17,980 nt of DNA from CAYINU01 sp964364855 (GTDB lineage: Bacteria > Margulisbacteria > Marinamargulisbacteria > CAYINU01), in the NCBI GenBank assembly GCA_964364855.1, contig CAYINU010000034.1, positions 1 to 17,980 on the forward strand, read 5' to 3'. Positions 1 to 6,423 of the stretch are shown piece by piece. Within the stretch, counting starts at the first letter, position 1; each line of letters starts with the position of its first letter. The notes beneath the pieces were generated by a model, which had not been told where the DNA came from, searched no databases, and saw only the letters and a program-made list of their open reading frames with translations. The position numbers and the translations under genes were made by a program.

Positions 1-44
1 ATTCTCCGATCATCTCATACCGAGAAGGGCGTGACAAACAGTTT

Positions 45-620
45 TTAGGCAGGAATGTTGGGGGTATTTTTGCGCATGGCGATCGTATATAACAGCTCAT
101 TGATAAACACCAGAGCACGCTTGTCGGTGTGCTCGGGATCGGTTGGAACACCTTCCGGTGTAAATGCCTTTTCTACGTGAGGTACAGCAAAAGGGGCAGG
201 TACCAACAGGGCTTTCATTTTTGAAAACACAGATTCCAGTGCAATCCTAACCTGAGCGCCGCCAAAAGCACCTTCCGAGACCGTGGCGATGGCTACCGGT
301 TTGCGGTGCCACTCATCGTAGAGCATATCCAAGGCATTCTTTAGCGCTGCCGGATAGCCGGCATTGTATTCCGGCGTGACGACTAGTATGCCGTCCGCGG
401 TCACAATATGCCGAGCAAATGTCACGACGCTTTCCGGTGGTGTGGGAAGATGTTTAAGGCGCTCCTCAAACAGTGGAAAATTCATGGCCTTTAAATCCAG
501 CATCGTGACATCCGCGAGCTTTTTTTTGCGAATGAGATTTTGAAAATAGAGGGCCACGCCGTGGCTTTTTCGACCCGTGCGAATACTACTGGAAATAATG
601 GCGATATTAGGGAGAGGCAT
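45..620 (-). CDS. NADPH-dependent FMN reductase family protein
   Basis: A flavodoxin-fold NAD(P)H:FMN/quinone reductase of the SsuE/ChrR type, expected to be cytosolic and to reduce flavin or quinone with NAD(P)H. Seen: an N-terminal beta strand followed by the phosphate-binding loop SSSIRTGRKS (about residues 10-19), the family hallmark TPEYN at 82-86 followed by GYPAALKNALDML, and a later GAFGGAQ loop. The protein is about 191 aa, normal for the family. The frame is open back to 701, but that longer start would overlap the divergent gene beginning at 690. The ATG at 618-620 begins MPLPNIAIIS, the expected first strand, so it is chosen. A TATAAT hexamer lies about 10 bases upstream of this ATG on the minus strand. 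Substrate cannot be told from sequence. Confidence 0.9.
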   Translation of the reverse strand: MPLPNIAIISSSIRTGRKSHGVALYFQNLIRKKKLADVTMLDLKAMNFPLFEERLKHLPTPPESVVTFARHIVTADGILVVTPEYNAGYPAALKNALDMLYDEWHRKPVAIATVSEGAFGGAQVRIALESVFSKMKALLVPAPFAVPHVEKAFTPEGVPTDPEHTDKRALVFINELLYTIAMRKNTPNIPA

Positions 621-689
621 GCCTATGATTATAGCGTAATCCGGCAGCGGCTTGGCGTTTTGGCAGTGGTGCCTTAGGCTAAGGGACTG

Positions 690-884
690 ATGACACTCCA
701 TACGTCGACCTACAAAGGCAAAAAAATTCTGATCGTCTTAAAAGACGGTACCAAACTCGTCGGCCGGTTCAAAGACAAAAAAAGCGGGGCGGTCATCACC
801 GAAGAACACGGACGCATTCCCACCGATCAGATCAAGGCCATGACCATCTGTAAACAAACCCCCAATCATTTGAAACGGCCTTGA
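690..884 (+). CDS. Small hypothetical protein, possibly Sm-like fold
   Basis: A 64-aa protein I do not recognise by name. The central part (GKKILIVLKDGTKLVGRFKD, about residues 10-29) has the strand-turn pattern of a small Sm/LSm-like beta barrel, in which a strand is followed by 'DG.x.xG.f' and further strands (GAVITEE, RIPTDQIKAM). That fold assignment is inference from pattern only. A ribosome binding site (taaggga) sits 6 bases before the ATG. The gene is followed after 3 bases by the DUF167 gene at 888, so the two are probably co-transcribed. It is divergent from the FMN reductase gene. Confidence 0.7.
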   Translation: MTLHTSTYKGKKILIVLKDGTKLVGRFKDKKSGAVITEEHGRIPTDQIKAMTICKQTPNHLKRP

Positions 885-887
885 TGG

Positions 888-1136
888 ATGGCCGAACGCA
901 TTTCCATTAAAGCCATTCCCAACGCTCGCCAAAATGCCGTAGTGGAAGAGGGTGTCGATTTGTTGGGCCAGCGCTATTTGAAAGTCAAAGTGTCAGCCCC
1001 TCCCGAGGATGGCAAAGCCAATGCCGCGGTGTTAAAGACCGTTGCCGACCATTTGGGTGTCAAACCCCGTCAATTGATTTTGGTATCTGGTGCTACCTCG
1101 CGCAATAAGACCGTTGAAGTGCGTCACCAAAAGTAG
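888..1136 (+). CDS. yggU: DUF167 / YggU family protein
   Basis: An 82-aa member of the conserved DUF167 (YggU) family, cytosolic, function unknown. Seen: the family signature VKVSAPPEDGKANAAVLK (about residues 33-50), then a predicted helix (TVADHLGV) and the closing strand IL.SGATSRNKTVEV. The length is close to complete for the family. The ATG at 888 is 3 bases after the stop of the upstream 64-aa gene; an earlier ATG at 884 is out of frame. The stop is at 1134-1136. Confidence 0.92.
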   Translation: MAERISIKAIPNARQNAVVEEGVDLLGQRYLKVKVSAPPEDGKANAAVLKTVADHLGVKPRQLILVSGATSRNKTVEVRHQK

Positions 1137-1452
1137 AGATGGTGATCGGTATTCCCGCGAAGGCAGTAATTTCAGTTGGGGTCATAGTAACCGTTCCAGT
1201 ATCGCGAGATACTGTCGCCATCCAACAATCGAAAAACCGCCAATAGCGTACTCATTTTCTATCAGGCCGACCCAGTAACAAGGGGTGTTGTGATGGTCTA
1301 GTGGGAATCTGAATACGCCGCTTGATATTTTTATGTACCATCTTGCCGAATTATACACCAAAATGGCAACAAGGGGCCATCTTATTGGCTGGCATGCGTA
1401 CACGGTTATGCTATTGTTTTTAACAAGAAATGGATTGGCTTGATAAAAGGGT
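1137..1452. other. Intergenic region with hairpin and partial REP half-site
   Basis: No convincing gene in these 316 bases. They hold a 14-base exact match (1151-1164) to half of the REP palindrome at 14437-14513, a hairpin with a 7-bp perfect stem and GCGA loop (1197-1214) lacking a T-run, and the promoter of the methyltransferase. A minus-strand reading frame covers 1182-1547. Its last 30 or so residues look protein-like, but it would overlap the start of the methyltransferase and I do not call it a gene. Confidence 0.6.
1385..1412 (+). promoter_or_regulatory. Putative sigma70-type promoter of the methyltransferase gene
   Basis: TTGGCT (1385-1390) and TATGCT (1407-1412) are separated by 16 bases, close to sigma70 consensus, and would give a leader of about 33 bases before the ATG at 1453. 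Prediction from spacing and hexamers only. Confidence 0.4.
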
Positions 1453-2130
1453 ATGAACTTGAGAGGATTTGAAGGTGAATTTTCGAATTCGGATATCAAT
1501 TCTGCCACCTTGGCCATTGCGCACCATCCGGATGTGATCCGCAGCAATATTTACAAATACGAAAAACACCTGCTACCGATCATTCGGCAATATGTATCCC
1601 CCCACGCATGTCTTTTGGATTACGGGTGCGGGTCTGGAGAGATGCTGATGGTGGCAAAAGCGGCGGGCTATCAGGTGTCCGGATATGATCCGAGTCCTGA
1701 GGCTGTGGCCACTGCTCGAAATCTGATCGGGATGTCCTCAATCTATTCTGATACACAAGCAATCACGGAAAAATTTGATCTGGTTATGTGTATCAGTGTT
1801 CTCCAATATTCGGCCAATCCGAAGGCCACCTTGGCCAAAATGGTGTCTTTTCTTAAGCCCAATGGCGTTTTGATCATCGGTCATCCCAACCGCTATTCGG
1901 TGTATCAATTTTTAACGAACCAACGATTTCCGGCACACTGGTGCCAAATTCCACAACCGGACCATGTTCAAAAAATCGGCGTTCATCTGGGGGTTTCTGA
2001 TTTCCTGTATACATCCGAAAAAAAGAGAGCAATCAAACGGCTGATTTTGATGATAGAAAAACTATGCTGGTTTTTTAAAGTGGATGTGTCGTTTCAGAAG
2101 GTCGTTGTATACAGGAAGCAACAGGCTTAA
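1453..2130 (+). CDS. Class I SAM-dependent methyltransferase
   Basis: A 225-aa Rossmann-fold methyltransferase of the Methyltransf_11/UbiE-like superfamily, using S-adenosylmethionine; the acceptor is unknown. Seen: motif I LLDYGCGSGEML (about 54-65), the acidic end of the second strand at YDPSPEA (78-84), motif IV-like FDLVMCISVLQY (108-119), and the LKPNGVLIIG strand (134-143). The C-terminal 80 residues are basic and aromatic-rich and resemble lipid or sugar methyltransferases acting at the membrane surface, but no membrane segment is clear. A GGG lies only one base before the ATG, so the ribosome binding site is poorly spaced. It ends one base before the convergent membrane protein gene. 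Confidence 0.88.
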   Translation: MNLRGFEGEFSNSDINSATLAIAHHPDVIRSNIYKYEKHLLPIIRQYVSPHACLLDYGCGSGEMLMVAKAAGYQVSGYDPSPEAVATARNLIGMSSIYSDTQAITEKFDLVMCISVLQYSANPKATLAKMVSFLKPNGVLIIGHPNRYSVYQFLTNQRFPAHWCQIPQPDHVQKIGVHLGVSDFLYTSEKKRAIKRLILMIEKLCWFFKVDVSFQKVVVYRKQQA

Positions 2131-2131
2131 A

Positions 2132-2665
2132 TTAAACGGCAGCCTTACCGATTGTGTATTTTACGATGCCATACCCCAAGTCAAACCCGATAATCGCAAT
2201 AGCATACCCCGCCGGGTGCCCCAAAAATGTCAGGATCACAGCCGATATTCCCAAGATAGGTTGGAGGCTGAATAACCGGTTCAGACTCCTTGGGAGCTTT
2301 CGATGTTCAGCCAAATTGCTCATTTGTTCGTCAGCTGTGGCAGCAGCAAAAAAAACGGTTGCCGGAACCAGCATCGCTGGTTGAAACAGACGAAAAATAA
2401 CCACAATACACACTGCAAATAACGCCAGACCAATGAACAGCGTGTGGTCCAAGTTTCCATTTATCGCATAGGACAAGCCTATCGCCACGCAAATTGCGGA
2501 TAAAAACGGATAGGTCACCAACAAGTAAACACCCAAGACAGCCAAAAGGGCACCGGAGATCCATGCCCAAAACGGCGATGCGATACGATTATCAATTACC
2601 CCATCAACAAATTTGGAGAGGCCTCCGGCGACGGCCAGCTGCGCAAAAAGCCATAGGAGATGCAC
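2132..2665 (-). CDS. Integral membrane protein, unknown function
   Basis: A 177-aa protein with about five hydrophobic segments (for example FWAWISGALLAVLGVYLLVTY, LFIGLALFAVCIVVIF, LVPATVFFAAATA and two near the C-terminus), separated by short polar loops. I do not recognise the family. The start is taken as GTG at 2663-2665, which follows directly on the TAG stop of the upstream gene (ATG-TAG-GTG), so translation is probably coupled to that gene. It converges on the methyltransferase with a one-base gap. Cellular location should be the inner membrane; the role is unknown. Confidence 0.7.
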   Translation of the reverse strand: MHLLWLFAQLAVAGGLSKFVDGVIDNRIASPFWAWISGALLAVLGVYLLVTYPFLSAICVAIGLSYAINGNLDHTLFIGLALFAVCIVVIFRLFQPAMLVPATVFFAAATADEQMSNLAEHRKLPRSLNRLFSLQPILGISAVILTFLGHPAGYAIAIIGFDLGYGIVKYTIGKAAV

Positions 2666-3145
2666 CTACATCAACCAATAAATACCTACCGAGAACTCAC
2701 CGATGGCGGTTGCGTCTTGCGTCATCGGGCCTGCCAAATGGCTGAAAGCGATCGGAACCAGGTCAAAGTATAAAATCAAATTCGGCGATAATGTCTTTTC
2801 CAAGGTGACGGAGGGTCCCAGGTGCCAAGACCCAGCCACATCTTGCCCCAAATATTTTCCAAAGGTTGTCCCCACGACACCCCCCAGCGCAAGTGACACC
2901 TCATTGCCTAGGGAGGACCGCACCGCTCCGTAGGCCGTCACCGAAGTCAGTGTTCGGTCGTCATTTAGGGTTGTGTTGATATAGCTGCCGGACAAACTCG
3001 CGACCATCGAATCCGCCAAATAGACCAATCCTAAGTACGGGCCAGCCGAAGCGGACATTCCCGATTCGATTCCCCAACGCGGCGTCGCGTAGGCGGTACT
3101 CATTCCAAGCATTAAAAAAAGAAGCGTTCCCATCCATTTTTTCAT
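2666..3145 (-). CDS. Exported protein, probable outer-membrane beta-barrel
   Basis: A 159-aa protein with a clear signal peptide (MKKWMGTLLFLMLGMSTAYA, cleavage expected after AYA at residue 20). The mature part is made of alternating polar/hydrophobic strands rich in G, S, T and aromatic residues (SLALGGVVGTTFG, LILYFDLVPIAFS) and ends in a strand, GEFSVGIYWLM. This suggests a small outer-membrane beta-barrel; it is inference, because no family motif is recognised. The frame is open to 3172, but the ATG at 3143-3145 has a strong GGAGGG ribosome binding site and the signal peptide starts exactly there. The next gene starts immediately after its stop. Confidence 0.75.
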   Translation of the reverse strand: MKKWMGTLLFLMLGMSTAYATPRWGIESGMSASAGPYLGLVYLADSMVASLSGSYINTTLNDDRTLTSVTAYGAVRSSLGNEVSLALGGVVGTTFGKYLGQDVAGSWHLGPSVTLEKTLSPNLILYFDLVPIAFSHLAGPMTQDATAIGEFSVGIYWLM

Positions 3146-3217
3146 TTCCACCCTCCGAATATAGAGTCGCAACCTACCGTGACAGCTCCTTCCACGAGTG
3201 GGGAAGCGCCATTCTTT

Positions 3218-3433
3218 TTAGAATAGCAAAGGGTCCCAAAAGGGGTCCAGGATACTGTAATGTCCCCAGTTAAATCGCGCTAAAATAAGAGGGTCTTTTT
3301 TTGAGAAGTATGTTTTTGCTTTTTGGAGCTGTATTTCCTTGCAGCTAGCGCACATCCCGGTGGTTACACCAGTCTGGTTTGACGCCTTATTTGCCATTGG
3401 AATCCCACACCATCCGCATTTTCCTATTAACAT
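3218..3433 (-). CDS. Small zinc-ribbon protein (two CxxC pairs)
   Basis: A 71-aa protein with CGWC (residues 6-9) and CASC (28-31), giving four cysteines suited to one zinc ion. The spacing and the TTGMCASCKE context resemble the short zinc-ribbon tails ('CAWC...HGICxxC') found on some signalling proteins, but here it stands alone. The start is very well supported: AAGGAGGTGATC, near full complementarity to the 16S rRNA end, lies 4 bases before the ATG at 3431-3433. The C-terminal 40 residues have no recognised motif. The leader carries a tandem repeat and a long stem (listed separately). Function unknown. Confidence 0.7.
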   Translation of the reverse strand: MLIGKCGWCGIPMANKASNQTGVTTGMCASCKEIQLQKAKTYFSKKDPLILARFNWGHYSILDPFWDPLLF

Positions 3434-3453
3434 TTTTGATCACCTCCTTCATT

Positions 3454-3487
3454 TGATTTGGAGCGGCCCGTGATTTGGAGCGGCCCG
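3454..3487. repeat. Perfect 17-bp tandem duplication in leader
   Basis: The 17-base unit TGATTTGGAGCGGCCCG occurs twice in direct succession (3454-3470 and 3471-3487), just upstream of the ribosome binding site of the zinc-ribbon gene. Probably a recent slippage duplication. Confidence 0.9.
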
Positions 3488-3489
3488 CC

Positions 3490-3535
3490 CAACGTGCCGT
3501 GAATAGGCTCGGTGGCTACCCTCCACGACACGTTG
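3490..3535 (-). promoter_or_regulatory. Stem-loop in leader of the zinc-ribbon gene
   Basis: Inverted arms CAACGTGCCGTG (3490-3501) and CACGACACGTTG (3524-3535) pair over 12 positions with one non-Watson-Crick pair, enclosing a GC-rich 22-base region that can form a second small stem. It lies in the presumed 5' leader of the gene starting at 3433. It might be a regulatory RNA structure. I could not match it to a known riboswitch class. Confidence 0.5.
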
Positions 3536-3617
3536 CGAAGGCCTTTCCTGAAATTGAACTTTGCAAAAATCGATAAAGAGACTGTCTGATAAAAAATGGG
3601 AGGGCAGTGATTCATAA

Positions 3618-3851
3618 TTAGTCTAACCCATGGGATATTTTCAAGATAAAAAAATTTGGATCTTTTTTAAAGAAGTTACAAAGCTGAAAAAACTTTGTAA
3701 TAGGAACCGGTCTTTGCCCAGTTTCCCAAAGATGCCAGGTCTGGCGAGACACCTTAATGCCACCTACATACAGGCGCCTAAGAAACTCCTCGACTGAAAT
3801 ATCCATCCCATCCCGCAACTGCTTTAGTTTTCGATAATTAAATTTAATCAT
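3618..3851 (-). CDS. XRE/Cro-type helix-turn-helix protein
   Basis: A 77-aa protein with a single lambda-repressor-like DNA-binding domain: RKLKQLRDGMDISVEEFLRRL followed by the recognition-helix region KVSRQTWHLWETGQRPVP (about residues 34-51), then a short tail. A TTG-initiated frame extends to 4001, but its extra N-terminus antisense-overlaps the divergent regulator, so the ATG at 3849-3851 is preferred. No good ribosome binding site is visible. It is divergent from the second XRE gene (start 3940); 88 bases separate the starts. Likely a repressor controlling this divergent region. Confidence 0.6.
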   Translation of the reverse strand: MIKFNYRKLKQLRDGMDISVEEFLRRLYVGGIKVSRQTWHLWETGQRPVPITKFFQLCNFFKKDPNFFILKISHGLD

Positions 3852-3939
3852 ACAAAAGCAGAATAGCCTAACCAATGGGGTATAGTCAATATATTTTTTG
3901 AAAAGTTCGTTTACATGTAAGTCAAAGGCGGCTAGTTTT

Positions 3940-4347
3940 ATGTTCGTGTTCTCAGAACTATTTAAACGGTTAAGAGAGAGAAGTGGGGTTACCAAAACCA
4001 AGGTTGCTAAGGTATTGGGGATCTCCCTAACATATGTACTTGAATTAGAGAGTGGGAGGAAGGTGGCCCCCGACTATGATCGATGCATGATTATTTCGAA
4101 GGTTCTCAATTTAAGCCAGAAGGATAGTGACCTGCTTGTTGAGTCCGCAATGCGCGAACGCTTTAAAGCCGCCGATAAGGGTTTTTTTGAATATGTGACT
4201 CGAAAGGCCCTGATTGAATACAACTCCAAAGAAAAGAATTCCAATCCAAGGGTTGAAGAATTTTTGCTGAAATTCCGACGCTTATCAAATGATGGACAGC
4301 AAAAGGTATTAACGATACTGGAGGCATTTATCGATGGGGTTGTTTAG
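3940..4347 (+). CDS. XRE-family transcriptional regulator
   Basis: A 135-aa protein with an N-terminal HTH_3-type domain: FKRLRERSGVTKTKVAKVLG, then ISLTYVLELESGRK (recognition helix, about residues 25-38). A helical C-terminal region with many charges follows (ADKGFFEYVTRKALIEY, VEEFLLKFRRLS) and may serve oligomerisation. The frame is open from a TTG at 3898, but the ATG at 3940 has AAGGCGG seven bases upstream and starts just before the HTH. The target is unknown; the divergent XRE gene is the obvious candidate. It probably ends the locus, as debris follows. Confidence 0.8.
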   Translation: MFVFSELFKRLRERSGVTKTKVAKVLGISLTYVLELESGRKVAPDYDRCMIISKVLNLSQKDSDLLVESAMRERFKAADKGFFEYVTRKALIEYNSKEKNSNPRVEEFLLKFRRLSNDGQQKVLTILEAFIDGVV

Positions 4348-4713
4348 AAGCCCTCTCATCAATGCCCCGGCGTTATTGCTCGCATGCCAATCCTCACATA
4401 GCGCTTGCTCCGGTTGCCCTGCTCAGAAGGCATGGCCTGAGTCATTTCTGAGACGGCTTCTCTATTGATGAGACCAGCTCTAGAAAATGAGCTTCCGCGT
4501 GGAGCAACTGTCAAGGAAATTTTGACAGTTCAAGATATGCCCTCAAAAAAACGGAATCCAATTTATAAAAAATTGGTGGAGGTGGCTGGGGGAAATTAGA
4601 GCCTTTTTTATGGAGAATAGACTCCCTTTAGCGGTGATTTCTTGATTCCGCACATCCAAGAAGTTTGGTAGAATGGGGCTTTATCAAAATGGATATGAAA
4701 AGGGTACCTCCAT
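4348..4713. other. Gene debris between XRE regulator and HsdM remnant
   Basis: No intact gene in these 366 bases. They hold a 31-bp sequence (4442-4472) that recurs inverted at 11122-11152, a coding-looking remnant (4441-4599), a perfect 9-bp inverted repeat (AACTGTCAA, 4506-4514, and TTGACAGTT, 4522-4530), and a block from about 4560 to 4713 homologous to about 6272-6423 upstream of the second RhuM gene. Confidence 0.7.
4441..4645 (+). pseudogene. Remnant of an unrecognised small protein (copy A)
   Basis: Frame 4441-4599 reads VISETASLLM (4441-4470), continues through ELPRGATVKEILTVQDMPS and ends KKLVEVAGGN-stop. It has protein-like composition but no plausible start beyond an internal ATG at 4468. 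After the stop a shifted frame reads MENRLPLAVIS (4610-4642). Copy B (6240-6359) reads NLVGMAGSNYNFFVENRSPF with no interruption, so copy A looks like the same C-terminus broken by a stop and a frameshift. The ISETASLLM part also occurs on the minus strand at 11125-11150. I do not recognise the family. Confidence 0.5.
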
Positions 4714-5037
4714 TTGACCGAACAGAACGCTTTTGACCATATCTCGAATCCCGGAAGGGCCTACAGTTATTGGCATGATTTTGCCAAAGACAATTTATTC
4801 GGTATTGAGATCAACGACCAAATTGCCCGCGTTTCCAAGATGAATATGATTATCCACGACGATGGACACACCAACGTCATTAGTGCCGGCGCACTTGAGA
4901 GATTCAACACGATTGAGAAAATTCATCGCATCGGATACGACGTAACGGGACTGGAAGATTCTCAGAATGATCTGAAAAAGATCTTAGCTGAATATCAAAC
5001 TTTCAAATCCGCACCCTTGGCTTATGAGGGGTGTTAG
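4714..5037 (+). pseudogene. Internally deleted remnant of a type I restriction DNA methylase (HsdM)
   Basis: A 107-aa frame starting at a TTG (AAAAGGG ribosome binding site upstream, conserved with the second RhuM unit). Residues about 23-56 (FAKDNLFGIEINDQIARVSK...DDGHTNVISA) match the stretch that follows motif I in HsdM-type N6-adenine methylases. The SAM motif I and the NPPF/NPPY catalytic motif are both absent. The remaining C-terminal part (IGYDVTGLEDSQNDLKKILAEY) resembles the end of HsdM, as if the middle was deleted in frame. It cannot be an active methylase. Its TAG stop directly touches the ATG of the first RhuM gene, so it may still be translated as the leader cistron. RhuM genes commonly sit in type I restriction loci, which fits. 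Confidence 0.65.
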
Positions 5038-5748
5038 ATGGCTGATTTGGCAAATTCCCAATCACTGTCTAACTTTTTGCTCTACATTACGCCCAATGGC
5101 CAGGTCCGGGTCGAAATTCTTCTTTACAACGAAAATCTTTGGCTAACCCAAGCTCAAATTGCAACCCTTTTTGGGGTTCAAGTTCCTGCTATTAGCAAGC
5201 ACTTGTCCAATATTTTTTCAGAAGGCGAACTGGTAGAAGAATCAGTACTTTCCATTTTGGAAACAACTGCCAGTGATGGCAAAGTCTATCAAATCCGATA
5301 CTACAACCTGGATGCCATTATCTCGGTTGGATATCGGGTGAATTCCCGAAACGCCACCTTATTTCGGATTTGGGCAACGGAACGGCTGAAGGAATACATT
5401 ATCAAAGGGTTTACGATGGATGATGAACGACTCAAAAACCCGAACCAACCCTTTGGTAAAGACTACTTTGATGAGCAATTGGCTCGTATTCGGGATATTC
5501 GTTCCAGTGAGCGGCGGTTTTATCAAAAAATCACGGATATCTATGCCAAATGCAGTTCAGACTATGATGCCAACCACCCGATGACTCAGGATTTTTTTGC
5601 AACGGTACAGAACAAATTGCATTTTGCGATTACAGGGCAAACCGCTGCCGAAATTATTCGCAACCGAGCCAATCGCAAAAAGGAAAACTTGGCAACTTCA
5701 ATGTTCTCTTTTGTTAAGTGGAGCAATGTCCTGTGTCCCCTGGATTGA
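5038..5748 (+). pseudogene. Truncated RhuM-family protein (copy 1)
   Basis: A 236-aa protein of the RhuM ('virulence RhuM', PF13310) family, about 100 residues short of the complete copy at 6424-7440. Seen: the N-terminal YITPNGQVRVEILLYNENLWL strand pair, a DNA-binding-like LTQAQIATLFGVQVPAISKHL helix-turn-helix (about 36-56), then GYRVNSRNATLFRIWATERLKEYIIKGF and FAITGQTAAEIIRNRA. From about residue 205 it departs from copy 2 and ends in a short unrelated tail, over the 3' end of the opposing HEPN-like gene (35-base overlap). The ATG abuts the HsdM remnant stop, with GAGGGG upstream. It may still make a protein with an intact N-terminal HTH; the biochemical role of RhuM is not established. 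Confidence 0.75.
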
Positions 5749-6232
5749 TTTTGAATTCAAAATCCGTTCTTAGATCTTCGAGAATGCCGACTACTGTATT
5801 TGGAGAATTGCCCTTTGGGTTATTTATCCAAACTGAAAATGTTTCCCAGTCATTTCCAATGATAGCATTAGTTCTTTTTTGCTGTTCTTCCAAAGTCAAT
5901 GGCCTCTGATTGTCTCTGTCCCAGATATGGCCCACACATTGATTCCTAAATTGCCTTATGCCCTTTTCTTCAATTGATTTTTTCAGCTCTTTACAAATAT
6001 CCTTCTTGCTTGAGGGAATATTTTGACTATATTTATCATAAAATTCGATGAACTTAAACAACGTTAAGGCGATGTGAGAGAAGGTCATCCTGAAAATGCC
6101 CGTTTTTACTTCAGGAATAAATCTCTTTTCGAGGGGAGAATCAAGTAAAAAATCATATGCCCTAGTCGCTGAAACTAGGTCGAGAACTAGACCATTTAAG
6201 ATCTCAAAAATTTCCTGTTTTTTTTCCTTCAT
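5714..6232 (-). CDS. HEPN/AbiU2-like protein, candidate RNase
   Basis: A 172-aa, mostly alpha-helical protein. Residues 96-102 (RNQCVGH, within GIRQFRNQCVGHIWD) fit the Rx4-6H motif of HEPN-domain ribonucleases, and the preceding helices (IALTLFKFIEFYDKY, ICKELKKSIEEK) fit the four-helix layout of AbiU2-type HEPN proteins. The assignment is from motif and helix pattern only. The ATG at 6230-6232 has AGGGG six bases upstream. The gene is antisense between the two RhuM copies and its 3' end overlaps truncated RhuM copy 1, as if its arrival removed the end of that gene. HEPN proteins usually act with an MNT-type antitoxin, but none is adjacent. Confidence 0.55.
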   Translation of the reverse strand: MKEKKQEIFEILNGLVLDLVSATRAYDFLLDSPLEKRFIPEVKTGIFRMTFSHIALTLFKFIEFYDKYSQNIPSSKKDICKELKKSIEEKGIRQFRNQCVGHIWDRDNQRPLTLEEQQKRTNAIIGNDWETFSVWINNPKGNSPNTVVGILEDLRTDFEFKINPGDTGHCST

Positions 6233-6239
6233 TTATGCC

Positions 6240-6359
6240 CCTATGGGTAGCTCGCAGCCAGAAATCGCAAAGATCACGAAATCAAATTTGGTGGGGATGG
6301 CTGGGTCAAATTATAACTTCTTTGTTGAGAATCGCTCACCTTTCGTGGGAACAGTTTGA
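6240..6359 (+). pseudogene. C-terminal remnant of the unrecognised small protein (copy B)
   Basis: Frame ending at 6359 reads ITKSNLVGMAGSNYNFF then VENRSPFVGTV-stop, homologous to 4561-4645 (copy A). The upstream part of the same frame is only the antisense of the HEPN-like gene, so just this C-terminal piece survives. It forms the 5' part of the duplicated block ahead of RhuM copy 2. Confidence 0.45.
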
Positions 6360-6423
6360 TTCCTACCATCGAAGAAATCTGGTAGCATCAAGGGGATTAA
6401 ATGAATATGAAAAGGACCTTTTT

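Noticed and set aside
1182..1547. Minus-strand 121-aa frame with a protein-like C-terminus (YWVGLIENEYAIGGFSIVGW)
   Set aside because: It would antisense-overlap the first 95 bases of the methyltransferase, has no ribosome binding site and no recognised domain. It could be a fossil, but support is too thin.
3430..3600. c-di-GMP riboswitch in the zinc-ribbon leader
   Set aside because: GCAAA and GGAAA pieces are present, but the conserved GEMM order and the GACGCAAAGCC core are not.
3427..3615. Minus-strand 62-aa ORF (MNHCPPIFYQ...)
   Set aside because: It covers the structured leader and tandem repeat of the zinc-ribbon gene in another frame, lacks a ribosome binding site, and part of it is made by the repeat.
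6235..6423. Longer N-terminus for RhuM copy 2 starting at 6235
   Set aside because: The extra 63 codons are homologous to the region before 4714 that is broken by stops, and are absent from RhuM copy 1.
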